Numbered from the stretch's first letter, positions 15,442 through 22,621 are shown. The stretch is 64,000 bases of DNA from Paraeggerthella hongkongensis (GCF_003726035.1 NZ_QICD01000009.1:1-64000), one strand, 5' to 3'. Numbers and translations are program-made. Notes: generated by a model not told the origin, from the sequence alone.

Positions 15442-15830
15442 CGGCCTCCTTTCGTCTTGATGTAGTGCAGATGCCCTGCGCGTCGGCAGCTTTTGCACCG
15501 GCACCCGTAGCGGTTGTAGCCGGCGTACGTGCCATGCGACGGATGGCCGGGATCGGCGGACATCTCGGCGAGCACTTCTGCTCGGCGCTCGCGCTCCCTC
15601 TCGGCTCCCTTCTTGCGGGCTTCGCGAGAAGCGGCGCGGCATCTCTCGCATCGGCATCCGTACTTGTAGCCTGTAGCCGTCCCGTGCCTTCGGTCGCTCG
15701 GATCGGCAACCATGTCCTCCAGGTGCTTCTCGGTGCCGCGCCGCTTCGGGAGCGGCGCGGCGGGCTGCTCGACCGCCTTCTGATCGCTTCGATGCCGAAA
15801 CCCCCGCACCTGCCCGTAGTGCTCCGCCAT
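15438..15830 (-). CDS. phage protein with duplicated HGT-GY-GCRC zinc motif
   Basis: A 130-residue protein (MAEHYGQVRGFRHRSDQ) starting at a TGATG overlap. It contains two copies of an HGTxxGYxxGCRCxxC motif: RHGTATGYKYGCRCERC and, about 47 residues later, SHGTYAGYNRYGCRCKSC. Single copies of this motif are common in small actinophage proteins and are thought to bind zinc. The spacer (REARKKGAERERERRAEVL) is a charged helix. The function of the family is not known. Confidence 0.6.
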   Translation of the reverse strand: MAEHYGQVRGFRHRSDQKAVEQPAAPLPKRRGTEKHLEDMVADPSDRRHGTATGYKYGCRCERCRAASREARKKGAERERERRAEVLAEMSADPGHPSHGTYAGYNRYGCRCKSCRRAGHLHYIKTKGGR

Positions 15831-16294
15831 CAGGCCCCCTCGCGGCAGAATCCCGTCACCGGACCGTAGAGCGTTTTCATGCATCCCTTTTTCCCGAACT
15901 CGCCGTGCTCCGAATCGTCGGCATCGTGCTTTTCACCTGCGCCGATGCCGTAGCCGATGCGGGCATGGCCGGAGGCGTCGCTGCACGGCCGTTCCATCAT
16001 GCCAGGCCCTTCCCCGCCCTCGGTCGGAACGAACCCCGTCCGAGCCTCCCCGCGCATCTCGGCGAGGGCCGCGCGCGCCTCCTCGGCCTGCAGCTCGCCG
16101 ATCAGCTTGTCAAGATACCAACGGGCCTTGAACAGGTCTTCCAGGCCGTTCTTGCGGTCGTAGCGCCACAGGTACTTGAGCGCCGTGCAGCGCAGGTGGG
16201 CGGCGAACCCCTCTCCCGCCATCGAGCGCATGGCGTCGATGCACTCGATCCCTCCCTGCGTGTAGTGGTCGGGGTGGTTCACGTTATCGGTCAT
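15830..16294 (-). CDS. DUF3310 family phage protein
   Basis: A 154-residue protein. The first 80 residues have the DUF3310 hallmark NHPDHYTQGGIECIDAM, then CTALKYLWRYDRKNGLEDLF and KARWYLDKLI. The family is linked to phage nucleotide metabolism or replication modules and is often found, as here, after replication genes. The second half is low in known motifs. It overlaps the DnaC-like gene by 11 bp. Confidence 0.8.
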   Translation of the reverse strand: MTDNVNHPDHYTQGGIECIDAMRSMAGEGFAAHLRCTALKYLWRYDRKNGLEDLFKARWYLDKLIGELQAEEARAALAEMRGEARTGFVPTEGGEGPGMMERPCSDASGHARIGYGIGAGEKHDADDSEHGEFGKKGCMKTLYGPVTGFCREGA

Positions 16295-16940
16295 TTCGCA
16301 GCCTCCTGTCCGGGCCGTCGAACGCGACGACCGCGTTTCTCCTGTCGCCGAGGCGGCTCACTATCGCCTTGGCGGTCTCCGCGTTGCCGTCCGACGCCAT
16401 CCGCGACGTCAGATCGATCGAGTTGTACTGCGTCGTGACGATAGTCGGCTTGCCGGTCCTGATGCGGGCGTCGAGCACGTCGAACAGCTTCGACAGCGCC
16501 CAGTCGGTCGGACGCTCCTTGCCCAGGTCGTCGACGGCGAGCAGCCCGACGTTGCGGTACCGCCCCATCACGTCGGCCTCGCGAGCCGCCCCGTCGAACA
16601 CGCTGCGGAAGTCGCGCAGCAGGTCGAGCGATGTGGCGAAGAGCACCGTGCGCTCGGATGCGCTGGCGATCAGGACGGCGCATGCGGCGTGCGTCTTGCC
16701 GCGCCCGACGTCTCCCCGGAGCAGCAGCACGCCGGACGGCGAAGCCGCCCAGTCGGCGATCCTCCGGTCGCACCCGTCGAGCGACGCCGATCGGTAGCGC
16801 GAGGGCACGCTGGATCGGGCGAGCCGCTCATCGACCTTGAGCCGGAGCTGCTGCTCCTTCCAGGCGGCTGCGGCGGCCTCCTGCTCCGGCGTGTTCCTCG
16901 GCGCCTCAAAACGCCCCAGCGTACTCGCCAAGCTCATCAT
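16284..16940 (-). CDS. DnaC-like helicase loader ATPase
   Basis: A 218-residue AAA+ protein. Walker A GDVGRGKTH at about residues 77-85, Walker B LLAVDDLGKE at about 132-141, sensor region PTIVTTQYNSIDL, and an Arg-rich C-terminal end. This is the DnaC/IstB-type loader that places the host replicative helicase on the phage origin. It overlaps the replisome organiser gene by 35 bp, and the pair is a standard phage replication module. Confidence 0.85.
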   Translation of the reverse strand: MMSLASTLGRFEAPRNTPEQEAAAAAWKEQQLRLKVDERLARSSVPSRYRSASLDGCDRRIADWAASPSGVLLLRGDVGRGKTHAACAVLIASASERTVLFATSLDLLRDFRSVFDGAAREADVMGRYRNVGLLAVDDLGKERPTDWALSKLFDVLDARIRTGKPTIVTTQYNSIDLTSRMASDGNAETAKAIVSRLGDRRNAVVAFDGPDRRLRNDR

Positions 16941-17580
16941 GGCCGACCCCCTTCCCGGCAGCGTCGCGGCGGGCCCAGTTGCGCGCCGCCGCCCTCCAGT
17001 CCCTCATCTTCGCCTTGCCGACCGTCCAGCCCTTCGAGGCGTAGAAGTCGCAGAACCGCTCCGCGTCGAGGCTCAGCCCGGCCTCCTCTGCGAAGGCTCG
17101 GACCTCGTCGGGGGTCGGGGCGCGGAACCTCGCGCGCGCCCCTCCCTCTTTTTCTGGTCTGGTTTGGATTGGTTTATCTTGGCTTGGTTTATATAGGAGG
17201 GGTTCCGAGGTTTCCAAACCCCCGTTTTCGATATTGGAAACGGGGGTTTCGCTTTCGTTCGATCCCTGTTCTTTTTCGGCTTCGTTTTCCGCTTCCCGAG
17301 CGTTTTCCGGCTCGGCTTCGGCTTCTCTAGCGTCCTTCTGAACGTCGTTCCTGCGCTTCCTCGGACGGCCTCCGGCGTTGCCTTCCCGCGCGCTCACGGA
17401 GTTGTCGACGTCCTCGCGGATCGATTCGAACAGGGCGTCGAGAGGGTATTCGAGGGAAGGCTCCGCGCCCTCGGTGCCGTAGCGCATGACGGCGAGCGCG
17501 AACGTTCCGCGCTGGTCCTCGGACGGTATCCGCTCGACGACGCGCGTGATCTTCGGGAACCATGTGAACTTGCTCGGCAT
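16906..17580 (-). CDS. phage replisome organiser / DnaD-like initiator
   Basis: A 224-residue protein. Residues 1-62 (FTWFPKITRVVERIPSEDQR then YPLDALFESIREDVD) match the DUF6291-type N-domain of phage replication proteins. A charged linker of about 80 residues follows. The C-terminal 60 residues (PTPDEVRAFAEEAGLSLDAE then FYASKGWTVGKAKMRDW) resemble the terminal motif of phage initiators. It probably binds the phage origin and recruits the DnaC-like loader encoded next. GGAGG precedes the ATG. Confidence 0.75.
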   Translation of the reverse strand: MPSKFTWFPKITRVVERIPSEDQRGTFALAVMRYGTEGAEPSLEYPLDALFESIREDVDNSVSAREGNAGGRPRKRRNDVQKDAREAEAEPENAREAENEAEKEQGSNESETPVSNIENGGLETSEPLLYKPSQDKPIQTRPEKEGGARARFRAPTPDEVRAFAEEAGLSLDAERFCDFYASKGWTVGKAKMRDWRAAARNWARRDAAGKGVGHDELGEYAGAF

Positions 17581-17589
17581 CTGCGCCTC

Positions 17590-18000
17590 CTAGAACGGTA
17601 TGTCTTCGTCGTAAACCGCCGAGCTGGCATCGACGACCGGCACGGCGCTTGCGACCGCCTGATAGCCTTCCTGGCGCTTCTGCATCAGCTCGATATCGTC
17701 CACGATCACCTCGATCTTGCTGCGCTTCTGGCCGTCGCGCTCCCACTGGCTCCAGTGCAGCTTGCCCTCGACGCACACCTTGGCGCCCTTGCTCAGGAGT
17801 CGCGACACGCTCTCTGCCCGGTTGCCGAACATGGTGCAGTCGATGAAGTTCGGGTAATCCTCCCATTCGCCGGTCTGCTGGTTCTTGCGGCGGTCGTTGA
17901 CCGCCACGCCGAAGCCGAGGACCTGCATGCCTCCCGCGGTCGACCTCAGCTCCGGTTCGCGGGTCAGGTGCCCGCTGACGATCGCTCTGTTTATGCTCAT
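17590..18000 (-). CDS. ssb: single-stranded DNA-binding protein
   Basis: A 136-residue protein from the second of two ATGs (MSINRAIVSGHLTREPEL), which has TAGGAG six bases upstream. The OB-fold signature is clear: FGVAVNDRRKN, FIDCTMFGNRAESV and LSKGAKVCVEGKLHWSQW. It ends in the acidic tip DEDIPF used to bind host repair and replication proteins. It coats ssDNA at the phage fork and lies in the replication operon. Confidence 0.92.
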   Translation of the reverse strand: MSINRAIVSGHLTREPELRSTAGGMQVLGFGVAVNDRRKNQQTGEWEDYPNFIDCTMFGNRAESVSRLLSKGAKVCVEGKLHWSQWERDGQKRSKIEVIVDDIELMQKRQEGYQAVASAVPVVDASSAVYDEDIPF

Positions 18001-18013
18001 TCGCATCTCCTAT

Positions 18014-19357
18014 TCATGCATTGCTTTTTCCCGATGGATTGTAGAACCTCGCGCACGTTTCCCCAGACAGCGGGCACTTCGGCGCGTACGAGACGATGGG
18101 CGCGGAACACGCCCGCTCCACCATCGACTTGGAAAGGGCGCCGAAGCTCTCCGCCGCCCGCGCATCGCGCCCCGGAAGCACGTGGCCGTAGATTCCCAGC
18201 GTCACGTCGATCTTCGAGTGCCCGAGCCGCTCCTGTACGACCTTTATCGCCTCGCCGTGCGACAGCAGGTAGGTCGCATGCGTGTGCCGGAGCGTGTGCA
18301 GGTGGACGTGCTTGGCGAGCTTGAGCGACTTCGCGAGGGCGCGGAACTCCGCCGTGAACTCCGACGGAAGTATCCACGTCCCGTCCGGATGCGAGAACAA
18401 GGGCGTCTCGTCCGTCCGCCGGCAGCCGCGCTCGGCCATGACGGCCTGCTGCAGCGCGATCTGCGAGCGGATCGCGCCGGCGGTCTCGTCGTCGACCGTC
18501 AAGACGCGCTTGCCGCGCTCGGACTTCGGCTCCTTGTACTCGGCGGGGGCCGACATGCCGGGGACCTGCGCGACCGAGCGGGAAACCCTCACGCCCGGAT
18601 GCCACGACGCCTCGCCGCCTGGGGCCATGTCCATGCCGATCCGCTCCGACCAGTCGCCGACCTGGAACCCGGCGAGCTCGCCGCGCCTGACCCCGGTGTG
18701 CAGGCACGTCCACCATGCCGCCGCGAACGTGCGCTCCATGTAGCCCTCGTCGTCCTCGACCGGCTTCGCCAGCGCGCCCGACAGGTGCGCCGCAAGAGCC
18801 GCGAAGTCGCGCTCCGATAGCGGCTTCGCCTCCGGGGACGACCCGCGCGGGACCTTGACGCCGAGGACGGGGTTGGAATCGACCACGCCGTCGCGCATGA
18901 GCGTGGAGAAGCAGCCCGACAGCATCGCGTGGAGCTTGCGGACGGTCACGGGCGACAGCGGCGATCCGTCCTTGCCCCCGCCTTTCAGAAGGGACCGGTA
19001 GAGCGCCGAGAAGTCCGACGCCGAGGCACGGTCGTACTCGATGCGGCCCACGCCGGGATGCACGTAGCAGCGCGCCATAGACCGGTACGCCGCGACGGTC
19101 GACGCCGCCTTGCCGTAGTCGGCGAGGCCGTCCAGGTAGTAGTCCAGGAGCGCGCCCACCGTGTAGCCGGAGCCCGTGCGCTTCGCGCGGCCCGCCTTCA
19201 GCTCCACCTCCTCGACGGCCCGCTCAACCTCCTCGTCGGACGCCCCCGGCGGCAGCGTCCTCGACACCTGACGCGTCTTTCCCGTCGCCGCGTCGACGCC
19301 GGCGTAGGCCCGCACCGTCGCGCCGCCCGTCCTCGGGTCAATCCTGATGCTCGCCAA
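18014..19357 (-). CDS. tyrosine recombinase inside the early operon
   Basis: A 447-residue protein started at TTG 19357 (GGAGCAGGGGC upstream). Domains: an arm-type N-terminus (residues 1-60), a SAM-like core-binding domain (63-165) and a catalytic domain (178-400). All catalytic residues are present: R224, K278, H354 and R357 in HTLRH, H380 in LGHS and Tyr390 in GIYGH. A Cys-containing tail follows. It overlaps its upstream gene by 20 bp and lies 13 bp before ssb, so it is expressed with replication genes rather than next to an attachment site. It may be a second integrase, a resolvase, or a leftover from module exchange. Confidence 0.85.
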   Translation of the reverse strand: MASIRIDPRTGGATVRAYAGVDAATGKTRQVSRTLPPGASDEEVERAVEEVELKAGRAKRTGSGYTVGALLDYYLDGLADYGKAASTVAAYRSMARCYVHPGVGRIEYDRASASDFSALYRSLLKGGGKDGSPLSPVTVRKLHAMLSGCFSTLMRDGVVDSNPVLGVKVPRGSSPEAKPLSERDFAALAAHLSGALAKPVEDDEGYMERTFAAAWWTCLHTGVRRGELAGFQVGDWSERIGMDMAPGGEASWHPGVRVSRSVAQVPGMSAPAEYKEPKSERGKRVLTVDDETAGAIRSQIALQQAVMAERGCRRTDETPLFSHPDGTWILPSEFTAEFRALAKSLKLAKHVHLHTLRHTHATYLLSHGEAIKVVQERLGHSKIDVTLGIYGHVLPGRDARAAESFGALSKSMVERACSAPIVSYAPKCPLSGETCARFYNPSGKSNA

Positions 19358-19544
19358 GCCCCTGCTCCTTCCTGTGCTTTCGCCACCTCGCCGCGTCGGC
19401 CATGCAGTCGGCGACCTCTCCGCGCATGAACCTGCCCGTCACGCCGAGCGACCCCATCGTGCGGCCCAGCTCGTCGGCGCGGTCGTAGTCCATCGCGTCC
19501 ACGACGATCAGCCAGGGGCCGACGTCGGCCGACCTATCGACCAT
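19338..19544 (-). CDS. small phage protein of unknown function
   Basis: A 68-residue protein (MVDRSADVGPWLIVVDAMDYD). It overlaps both neighbours (10 bp upstream, 20 bp downstream), as genes in this operon do. The sequence WLIVVDAMDYDRADELGRTM looks like a small alpha/beta fold; no family is recognised. Confidence 0.5.
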   Translation of the reverse strand: MVDRSADVGPWLIVVDAMDYDRADELGRTMGSLGVTGRFMRGEVADCMADAARWRKHRKEQGLGEHQD

Positions 19545-19932
19545 CGACGCCGCCTCGCTCGGCCGCGTCGCGCGCGGCCATCCAGCTGCGAGCCTTCGGC
19601 GGGCGGCCCACCACCCGGCGGTACAGCTCGTTCATCAGCTCGACGCCCTCGCGCCCGTCGAGGGGCTGCCTGTGCGTCGGGTGAATGTACTTCGCGAGGT
19701 CGGGGCTGTGCATGATCGCCAAGCGCGACAGGCACGCCCAATGGTTGTGGTTGCCGAGCATCTTCGGCTGGTCGCGCATGACGGTCACCTTGCCGGTGAC
19801 GCGAGCCTCCGCTTCGACGTGCCCGAGCCATGCCGCGAAGGTCGTTATGCTCGGATCGGCCGGGTACGGCTTCTCGGCCCATGCGGCGGCTTTGATCGCC
19901 CACGTGACCGTCCGATCCTCCCCTTCGCTCAT
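19534..19932 (-). CDS. early phage protein of unknown function
   Basis: A 132-residue protein (MSEGEDRTVTWAIKAAAWAEK); the ATG overlaps the preceding stop (ATGA). It contains a compact helical region with HNHWACLSRLAIMHSPDLAKY and a basic C-terminus (RRVVGRPPKARSWMAARDA). It is predicted cytoplasmic. No domain could be named; its position after the excisionase-like gene suggests an early role. Confidence 0.5.
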   Translation of the reverse strand: MSEGEDRTVTWAIKAAAWAEKPYPADPSITTFAAWLGHVEAEARVTGKVTVMRDQPKMLGNHNHWACLSRLAIMHSPDLAKYIHPTHRQPLDGREGVELMNELYRRVVGRPPKARSWMAARDAAERGGVDGR

Positions 19933-20138
19933 GCCCCCACCCCGCATGCCAGCATGACGGCGTAGGCCGCCAGCATTGCTGCGAACGGCACGGGCAGCAA
20001 TCGCATGCCCCGCTCCCATTCGTCGCGCCGTTGCCGAACCATGTCGTACTTGACGGCGCGTGTTATGCTATTTACGACCTGTTGGTCAGTTGCGCGCTTG
20101 CTTCCTACGGCTGGGCGCGCTTCTTTTTTCACCGGCAT
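19929..20138 (-). CDS. small membrane protein with basic N-terminus
   Basis: A 69-residue protein beginning MPVKKEARPAVGSKRATDQQ; AAGGAG lies eight bases upstream. The last 25 residues (LLPVPFAAMLAAYAVMLACG) are a membrane helix. The basic N-terminal part would face the cytoplasm. It overlaps the excisionase-like gene by 10 bp. Function unknown. Confidence 0.55.
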   Translation of the reverse strand: MPVKKEARPAVGSKRATDQQVVNSITRAVKYDMVRQRRDEWERGMRLLPVPFAAMLAAYAVMLACGVGA

Positions 20139-20389
20139 GTCGCCGTCTCCTTTCCTTCCGCGTACGCGCTTATCGCCGATACGCGGATCAGCTTCTTCGC
20201 CCGCCCGACCGGTATGTGCGGAATGGGACTCGTCCTGTCGTTGGCCCATGCGGACATGACCGAGTACGACACGCCGGCGATCCTCGCCGCCTCATCTATC
20301 GGGGCGTAGAGCGCCCCCGACTCGATCGCAGCGAAGCTCCCGTCGTCCAAAGAGACGATGACCTTCACCGCTCCGTCTTCTCCTCGCAT
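20129..20389 (-). CDS. excisionase/helix-turn-helix DNA-binding protein
   Basis: An 86-residue protein (MRGEDGAVKVIVSLDDGSF). Residues 27-60 (LYAPIDEAARIAGVSYSVMS then SPIPHIPVGRAKKLIRV) form the winged-helix MerR/excisionase-type domain with the typical I-P-H-I-P-V-G motif. It begins the early operon with an exceptionally strong ribosome site, AGGAGGTGATC. Likely roles are excision directionality for one of the integrases, or early gene regulation. Confidence 0.7.
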   Translation of the reverse strand: MRGEDGAVKVIVSLDDGSFAAIESGALYAPIDEAARIAGVSYSVMSAWANDRTSPIPHIPVGRAKKLIRVSAISAYAEGKETATCR

Positions 20390-20391
20390 GA

Positions 20392-20408
20392 GATCACCTC
20401 CTGTGATC
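20392..20408. promoter_or_regulatory. inverted repeat enclosing the early operon ribosome site
   Basis: GATCAC-CTCCT-GTGATC on the plus strand. On the minus strand the Shine-Dalgarno of the first early gene lies in the centre of the 6-bp arms. It could be a protein operator or an RNA hairpin hiding the ribosome site. Confidence 0.4.
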
Positions 20409-20428
20409 GCCTTTTACGTTGTCGATAA

Positions 20429-20510
20429 CACCGGTGCTCCCCGCTTCTCCCTGCTGGGAGCGGGTATTGGGCGGTGCCCTAGGTTTTCAAGGTGCAATTG
20501 CACCGGCACC
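20429..20510. promoter_or_regulatory. cluster of GGTGC half-sites, candidate operator array
   Basis: Five GGTGC/GCACC half-sites lie in 82 bp: 20433-20437, 20473-20477 and 20491-20495 on the plus strand, and 20500-20504 and 20506-20510 on the minus. Two of them form the perfect palindrome GGTGCAATTGCACC at 20491-20504. The array sits between the divergent early operon and the plus-strand gene at 20581. Which regulator binds is unknown. Confidence 0.45.
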
Positions 20511-20580
20511 GAACACCCGGAAACACGGCGGCTCTGATAGAATCCGATTTGCGAAAAGACAATCAAAGGAGACAGCCCTG

Positions 20581-21000
20581 ATGGAGAAGATGAACGAATC
20601 GTTGGAGGGGTTCCTGAGAGAGATAACTCCGTACTCCGGGCGACCCTTCCCCTTTTCGGTCGCTTTCGCCGACAAGTACTCGTACGACGAGCTGGTCAAG
20701 AAACGAACGTTCATTCAAGAACTCGAAGCGATCGGAATGCTAAAGACAACAGAAGGAACAGCCCCCGTAGCCTCGACTATCGACCGCTATGCAACGGTCG
20801 AATTCCCCGATTACTTCACGCTTACCAGCCAGGGCGAGACATACTTCAACGAGATCGAGAAGCGAGAAAGATTGGAGACAGAAGCCAGGAAGCTCCAGTG
20901 GAGGCACGATATCGCCGTCGCGCTGATAAGCGGCGGGCTCGGCTTCCTCGGTGGTATAGCCGGTGCGCTTTTCTCGTTCGCCCAGGGCTGGTTAAACTAA
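20581..21000 (+). CDS. predicted membrane-anchored winged-helix-like protein
   Basis: A 139-residue protein (MEKMNESLEGFLREITPYSG) with AAAGGAG upstream. Residues 25-95 (DELVKKRTFIQELEAIGMLK then FPDYFTLTSQGETYFNEIEK) have the rhythm of a winged-helix domain ending in the common LT-x2-G motif. A basic helix and a C-terminal membrane segment (IAVALISGGLGFLGGIAGAL) follow. A TGATAGAAT -10-like element lies at 20535-20543. It is transcribed against both flanking minus-strand operons, so it may be expressed in the lysogen. Function unknown. Confidence 0.55.
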   Translation: MEKMNESLEGFLREITPYSGRPFPFSVAFADKYSYDELVKKRTFIQELEAIGMLKTTEGTAPVASTIDRYATVEFPDYFTLTSQGETYFNEIEKRERLETEARKLQWRHDIAVALISGGLGFLGGIAGALFSFAQGWLN

Positions 21001-21087
21001 ATGCGATATCAGCACCGTCGCTGAAAACCCCACGATAAACCCGACAACGTATCCTCCAAGCATAAGCAGAAGCGTTCTTTTTCTCAC
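20992..21087 (-). CDS. possible 31-residue membrane peptide
   Basis: From a GTG at 21087 with GGAAAGG eight bases upstream: VRKRTLLLMLGGYVVGFIVG, then FSATVLISHLV. A basic start is followed by one hydrophobic helix. It overlaps the end of the convergent gene by 9 bp. An upstream ATG at 21198 would overlap the neighbouring gene and is less likely. Weakly supported. Confidence 0.35.
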   Translation of the reverse strand: MRKRTLLLMLGGYVVGFIVGFSATVLISHLV

Positions 21088-21181
21088 GGCTACCGCCTTT
21101 CCAGCCGCCGTGTTTCCAGGTATTCGATTGTTAAGGTGCTTGATCGGACAGTGCTTGGCGTTAGCCACCGGCGACCGGCGC

Positions 21182-21526
21182 TTACAGCTTTGCGGCAAGT
21201 CTCGTGACTACCTCCGTCACCGGGTCGTTACTCCATGCTGCGAGGGTCTGGTATCCGGTGCCGATTGAAGCCAAGCTGAGAAGCATGGAGAATGCGGCTA
21301 TTGCGCCGATGATGGGCGCAACCCAGCAAACCTCGGCCCAAACTGTCTCTCCGCCGTGCTTCTCCTTGCGCCAGGCAGCCACTGCGGCGACGGCGCAGAC
21401 GGCGACGATCGACAGCTCAATGGCGACGGCCATCTGGGACCCTGAGATCGCGAGTTCGCACGAAGCGATCTTCGCCGCGACGTAGTCTGGCGTCGCGATC
21501 TGGCTTGCAAATTCGAACAGTTCCAT
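21182..21526 (-). CDS. small two-span membrane protein
   Basis: A 114-residue protein (MELFEFASQIATPDYVAAK) with GAGAGG upstream. Two hydrophobic helices: AVAIELSIVAVCAVAAVAAW (residues 32-51) and VCWVAPIIGAIAAFSMLLSL (66-85). It lies in the operon opposite the repressor, after the Cro-like gene. No family recognised; a superinfection-exclusion role is possible but not shown. Confidence 0.5.
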   Translation of the reverse strand: MELFEFASQIATPDYVAAKIASCELAISGSQMAVAIELSIVAVCAVAAVAAWRKEKHGGETVWAEVCWVAPIIGAIAAFSMLLSLASIGTGYQTLAAWSNDPVTEVVTRLAAKL

Positions 21527-21537
21527 TGATTTCCTCT

Positions 21538-21792
21538 CTACCCTGCCTTGGACTCGGCGAAGGACGGACGGTACAGCGGGCACTTCGGAACCTCCCGACC
21601 TGCCAGTTCGTCAAGGCAAAGACCCCACCACTCCGCAAGCTCCAACGCCTCGGTCAGATTGAACTCAACCTCTCCTGAGAGCTTCTTGCTCGCCTGCTCC
21701 CAAGAAAGCCCCAGCCGGTCGGCGACCGCCCGCTTCGTCACGCCGAGATCGGCGCGGCGAGCCTCGATGGCCGGGTAGTGCACGGTATCCAT
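21538..21792 (-). CDS. Cro-like XRE-family regulator
   Basis: An 84-residue protein (MDTVHYPAIEARRADLGVTK). The helix-turn-helix is at residues 17-42 (GVTKRAVADRLGLSWEQASK). It shares the string LDELAGREVPK with the plus-strand repressor at 22271, so the two are related and probably compete for the same operators. A TTG at 21798 overlapping the previous stop is an alternative start. It is the second gene of the rightward-facing lytic transcript from the divergent promoter. Confidence 0.7.
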   Translation of the reverse strand: MDTVHYPAIEARRADLGVTKRAVADRLGLSWEQASKKLSGEVEFNLTEALELAEWWGLCLDELAGREVPKCPLYRPSFAESKAG

Positions 21793-21794
21793 GC

Positions 21795-22139
21795 TCAATT
21801 TCCATCACCTCCCTCCCATAGCGCACTCATGATGGCGACGTCGGCGCGTCCGAAGGGCTCGCGGCCGGCCTTGACCGATGCGTTGCCGAGGCGCTTCCAC
21901 GCGTCGGGGTCGCATGAGCCGAGCTCGCCGTTAGGAGCCTTCGGAAGGCCGCATAGGGCGAGCGCGATATCCGTCGTGGCTGTCACGGCCTTGCCGATAG
22001 CGTCGACCGCCCCGGCCGGCCGCACGTCGTCGCCGACCTCGAACACGAGCGCGGCGCCGACGGCCGAAAGGAGGCCGAGGGCATCGCACGCCAGGTCGGC
22101 GATAGTGGACTCGTTGAGGGGCTTTGTGTTCAATTTCAT
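21795..22139 (-). CDS. first gene of the lytic-side operon, unknown function
   Basis: A 114-residue soluble protein (MKLNTKPLNESTIADLACDA). Hydrophobic helices in the middle (LGLLSAVGAALVFEVGDDV, then KAVTATTDIALALCGL) are too polar for a membrane protein. It has ACGAGGT before the ATG and is transcribed from the promoter at 22185-22213. No family recognised; by position it may modulate the switch. Confidence 0.5.
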   Translation of the reverse strand: MKLNTKPLNESTIADLACDALGLLSAVGAALVFEVGDDVRPAGAVDAIGKAVTATTDIALALCGLPKAPNGELGSCDPDAWKRLGNASVKAGREPFGRADVAIMSALWEGGDGN

Positions 22140-22160
22140 ACCTCGTTTTCAGAATTAATT

Positions 22161-22172
22161 CCCATATATGGG
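22161..22172. promoter_or_regulatory. switch operator CCCATATATGGG
   Basis: A perfect 12-bp palindrome just downstream of the leftward promoter. Matching half-sites occur at 22199-22203 (ATGGG), within the spacer of that promoter, and at 22235-22241 (CCCATAT), within the spacer of the repressor promoter. Confidence 0.6.
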
Positions 22173-22184
22173 ATTCTGGAATCA

Positions 22185-22213
22185 AATCTACTTCTTTTAT
22201 GGGCCAGTGTCAA
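22185..22213 (-). promoter_or_regulatory. leftward lytic promoter (PR-like)
   Basis: TTGACA (22208-22213), a 17-bp spacer and TAGATT (22185-22190) on the minus strand. It drives the operon starting at 22139. An ATGGG/CCCAT half-site lies in the spacer and the full palindrome lies near the start point. Confidence 0.75.
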
Positions 22214-22221
22214 TAATTTTC

Positions 22222-22250
22222 TTGAGTTATTTATCCCATATTGTTAGTAT
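22222..22250 (+). promoter_or_regulatory. repressor promoter (PRM-like)
   Basis: TTGAGT (22222-22227), a 17-bp spacer and TAGTAT (22245-22250). It faces the repressor gene at 22271. The operator half-site CCCATAT at 22235-22241 lies in the spacer, consistent with autoregulation. Confidence 0.7.
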
Positions 22251-22270
22251 TTGCAAAAAGGAGGTGCACT

Positions 22271-22612
22271 GTGGAATTCAAAGATTCATTAGCTAAGATC
22301 CTGCGAGACAGGAATCTGACACAAGCTGACCTATGCCGAATGTCAGGAATTGCTACGAGCGCGATGTCGCACTATCTGGCTGGAGACTCTGACCCAAGCC
22401 TCAACAAAGCCATCGCGATGGCCGACGCGCTTCAGATATCGCTCGACGAGCTGGCGGGCCGCGAGGTTCCCAAGCGCGTGATAGAGCAGCGGCTTCTCTC
22501 TGATTTCCGCGAACTGTCCGACGAGGGCCAGGAGGTCGCGGTGAACACCGTGTACGGGCTCCGCTCCGTTTATAAAAAACCTCATCCGAATCGAGTGGTT
22601 GCGTCGGCGTAA
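22271..22612 (+). CDS. CI-like XRE-family repressor
   Basis: A 113-residue protein from GTG 22271, preceded by AAGGAGGTGCACT. The helix-turn-helix spans residues 15-40 (LTQADLCRMSGIATSAMSHY), followed by SDPSLNKAIAMADALQISLD and ELAGREVPK. There is no peptidase (LexA-like) domain, so induction is unlikely to be by RecA-driven self-cleavage. The last third (RLLSDFRELSDEGQEVAVNT) may be an oligomerisation helix. It opens the plus-strand lysogeny operon with DUF2806, Mrr and integrase genes. Confidence 0.8.
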   Translation: MEFKDSLAKILRDRNLTQADLCRMSGIATSAMSHYLAGDSDPSLNKAIAMADALQISLDELAGREVPKRVIEQRLLSDFRELSDEGQEVAVNTVYGLRSVYKKPHPNRVVASA

Positions 22613-22621
22613 GGGACTGTC

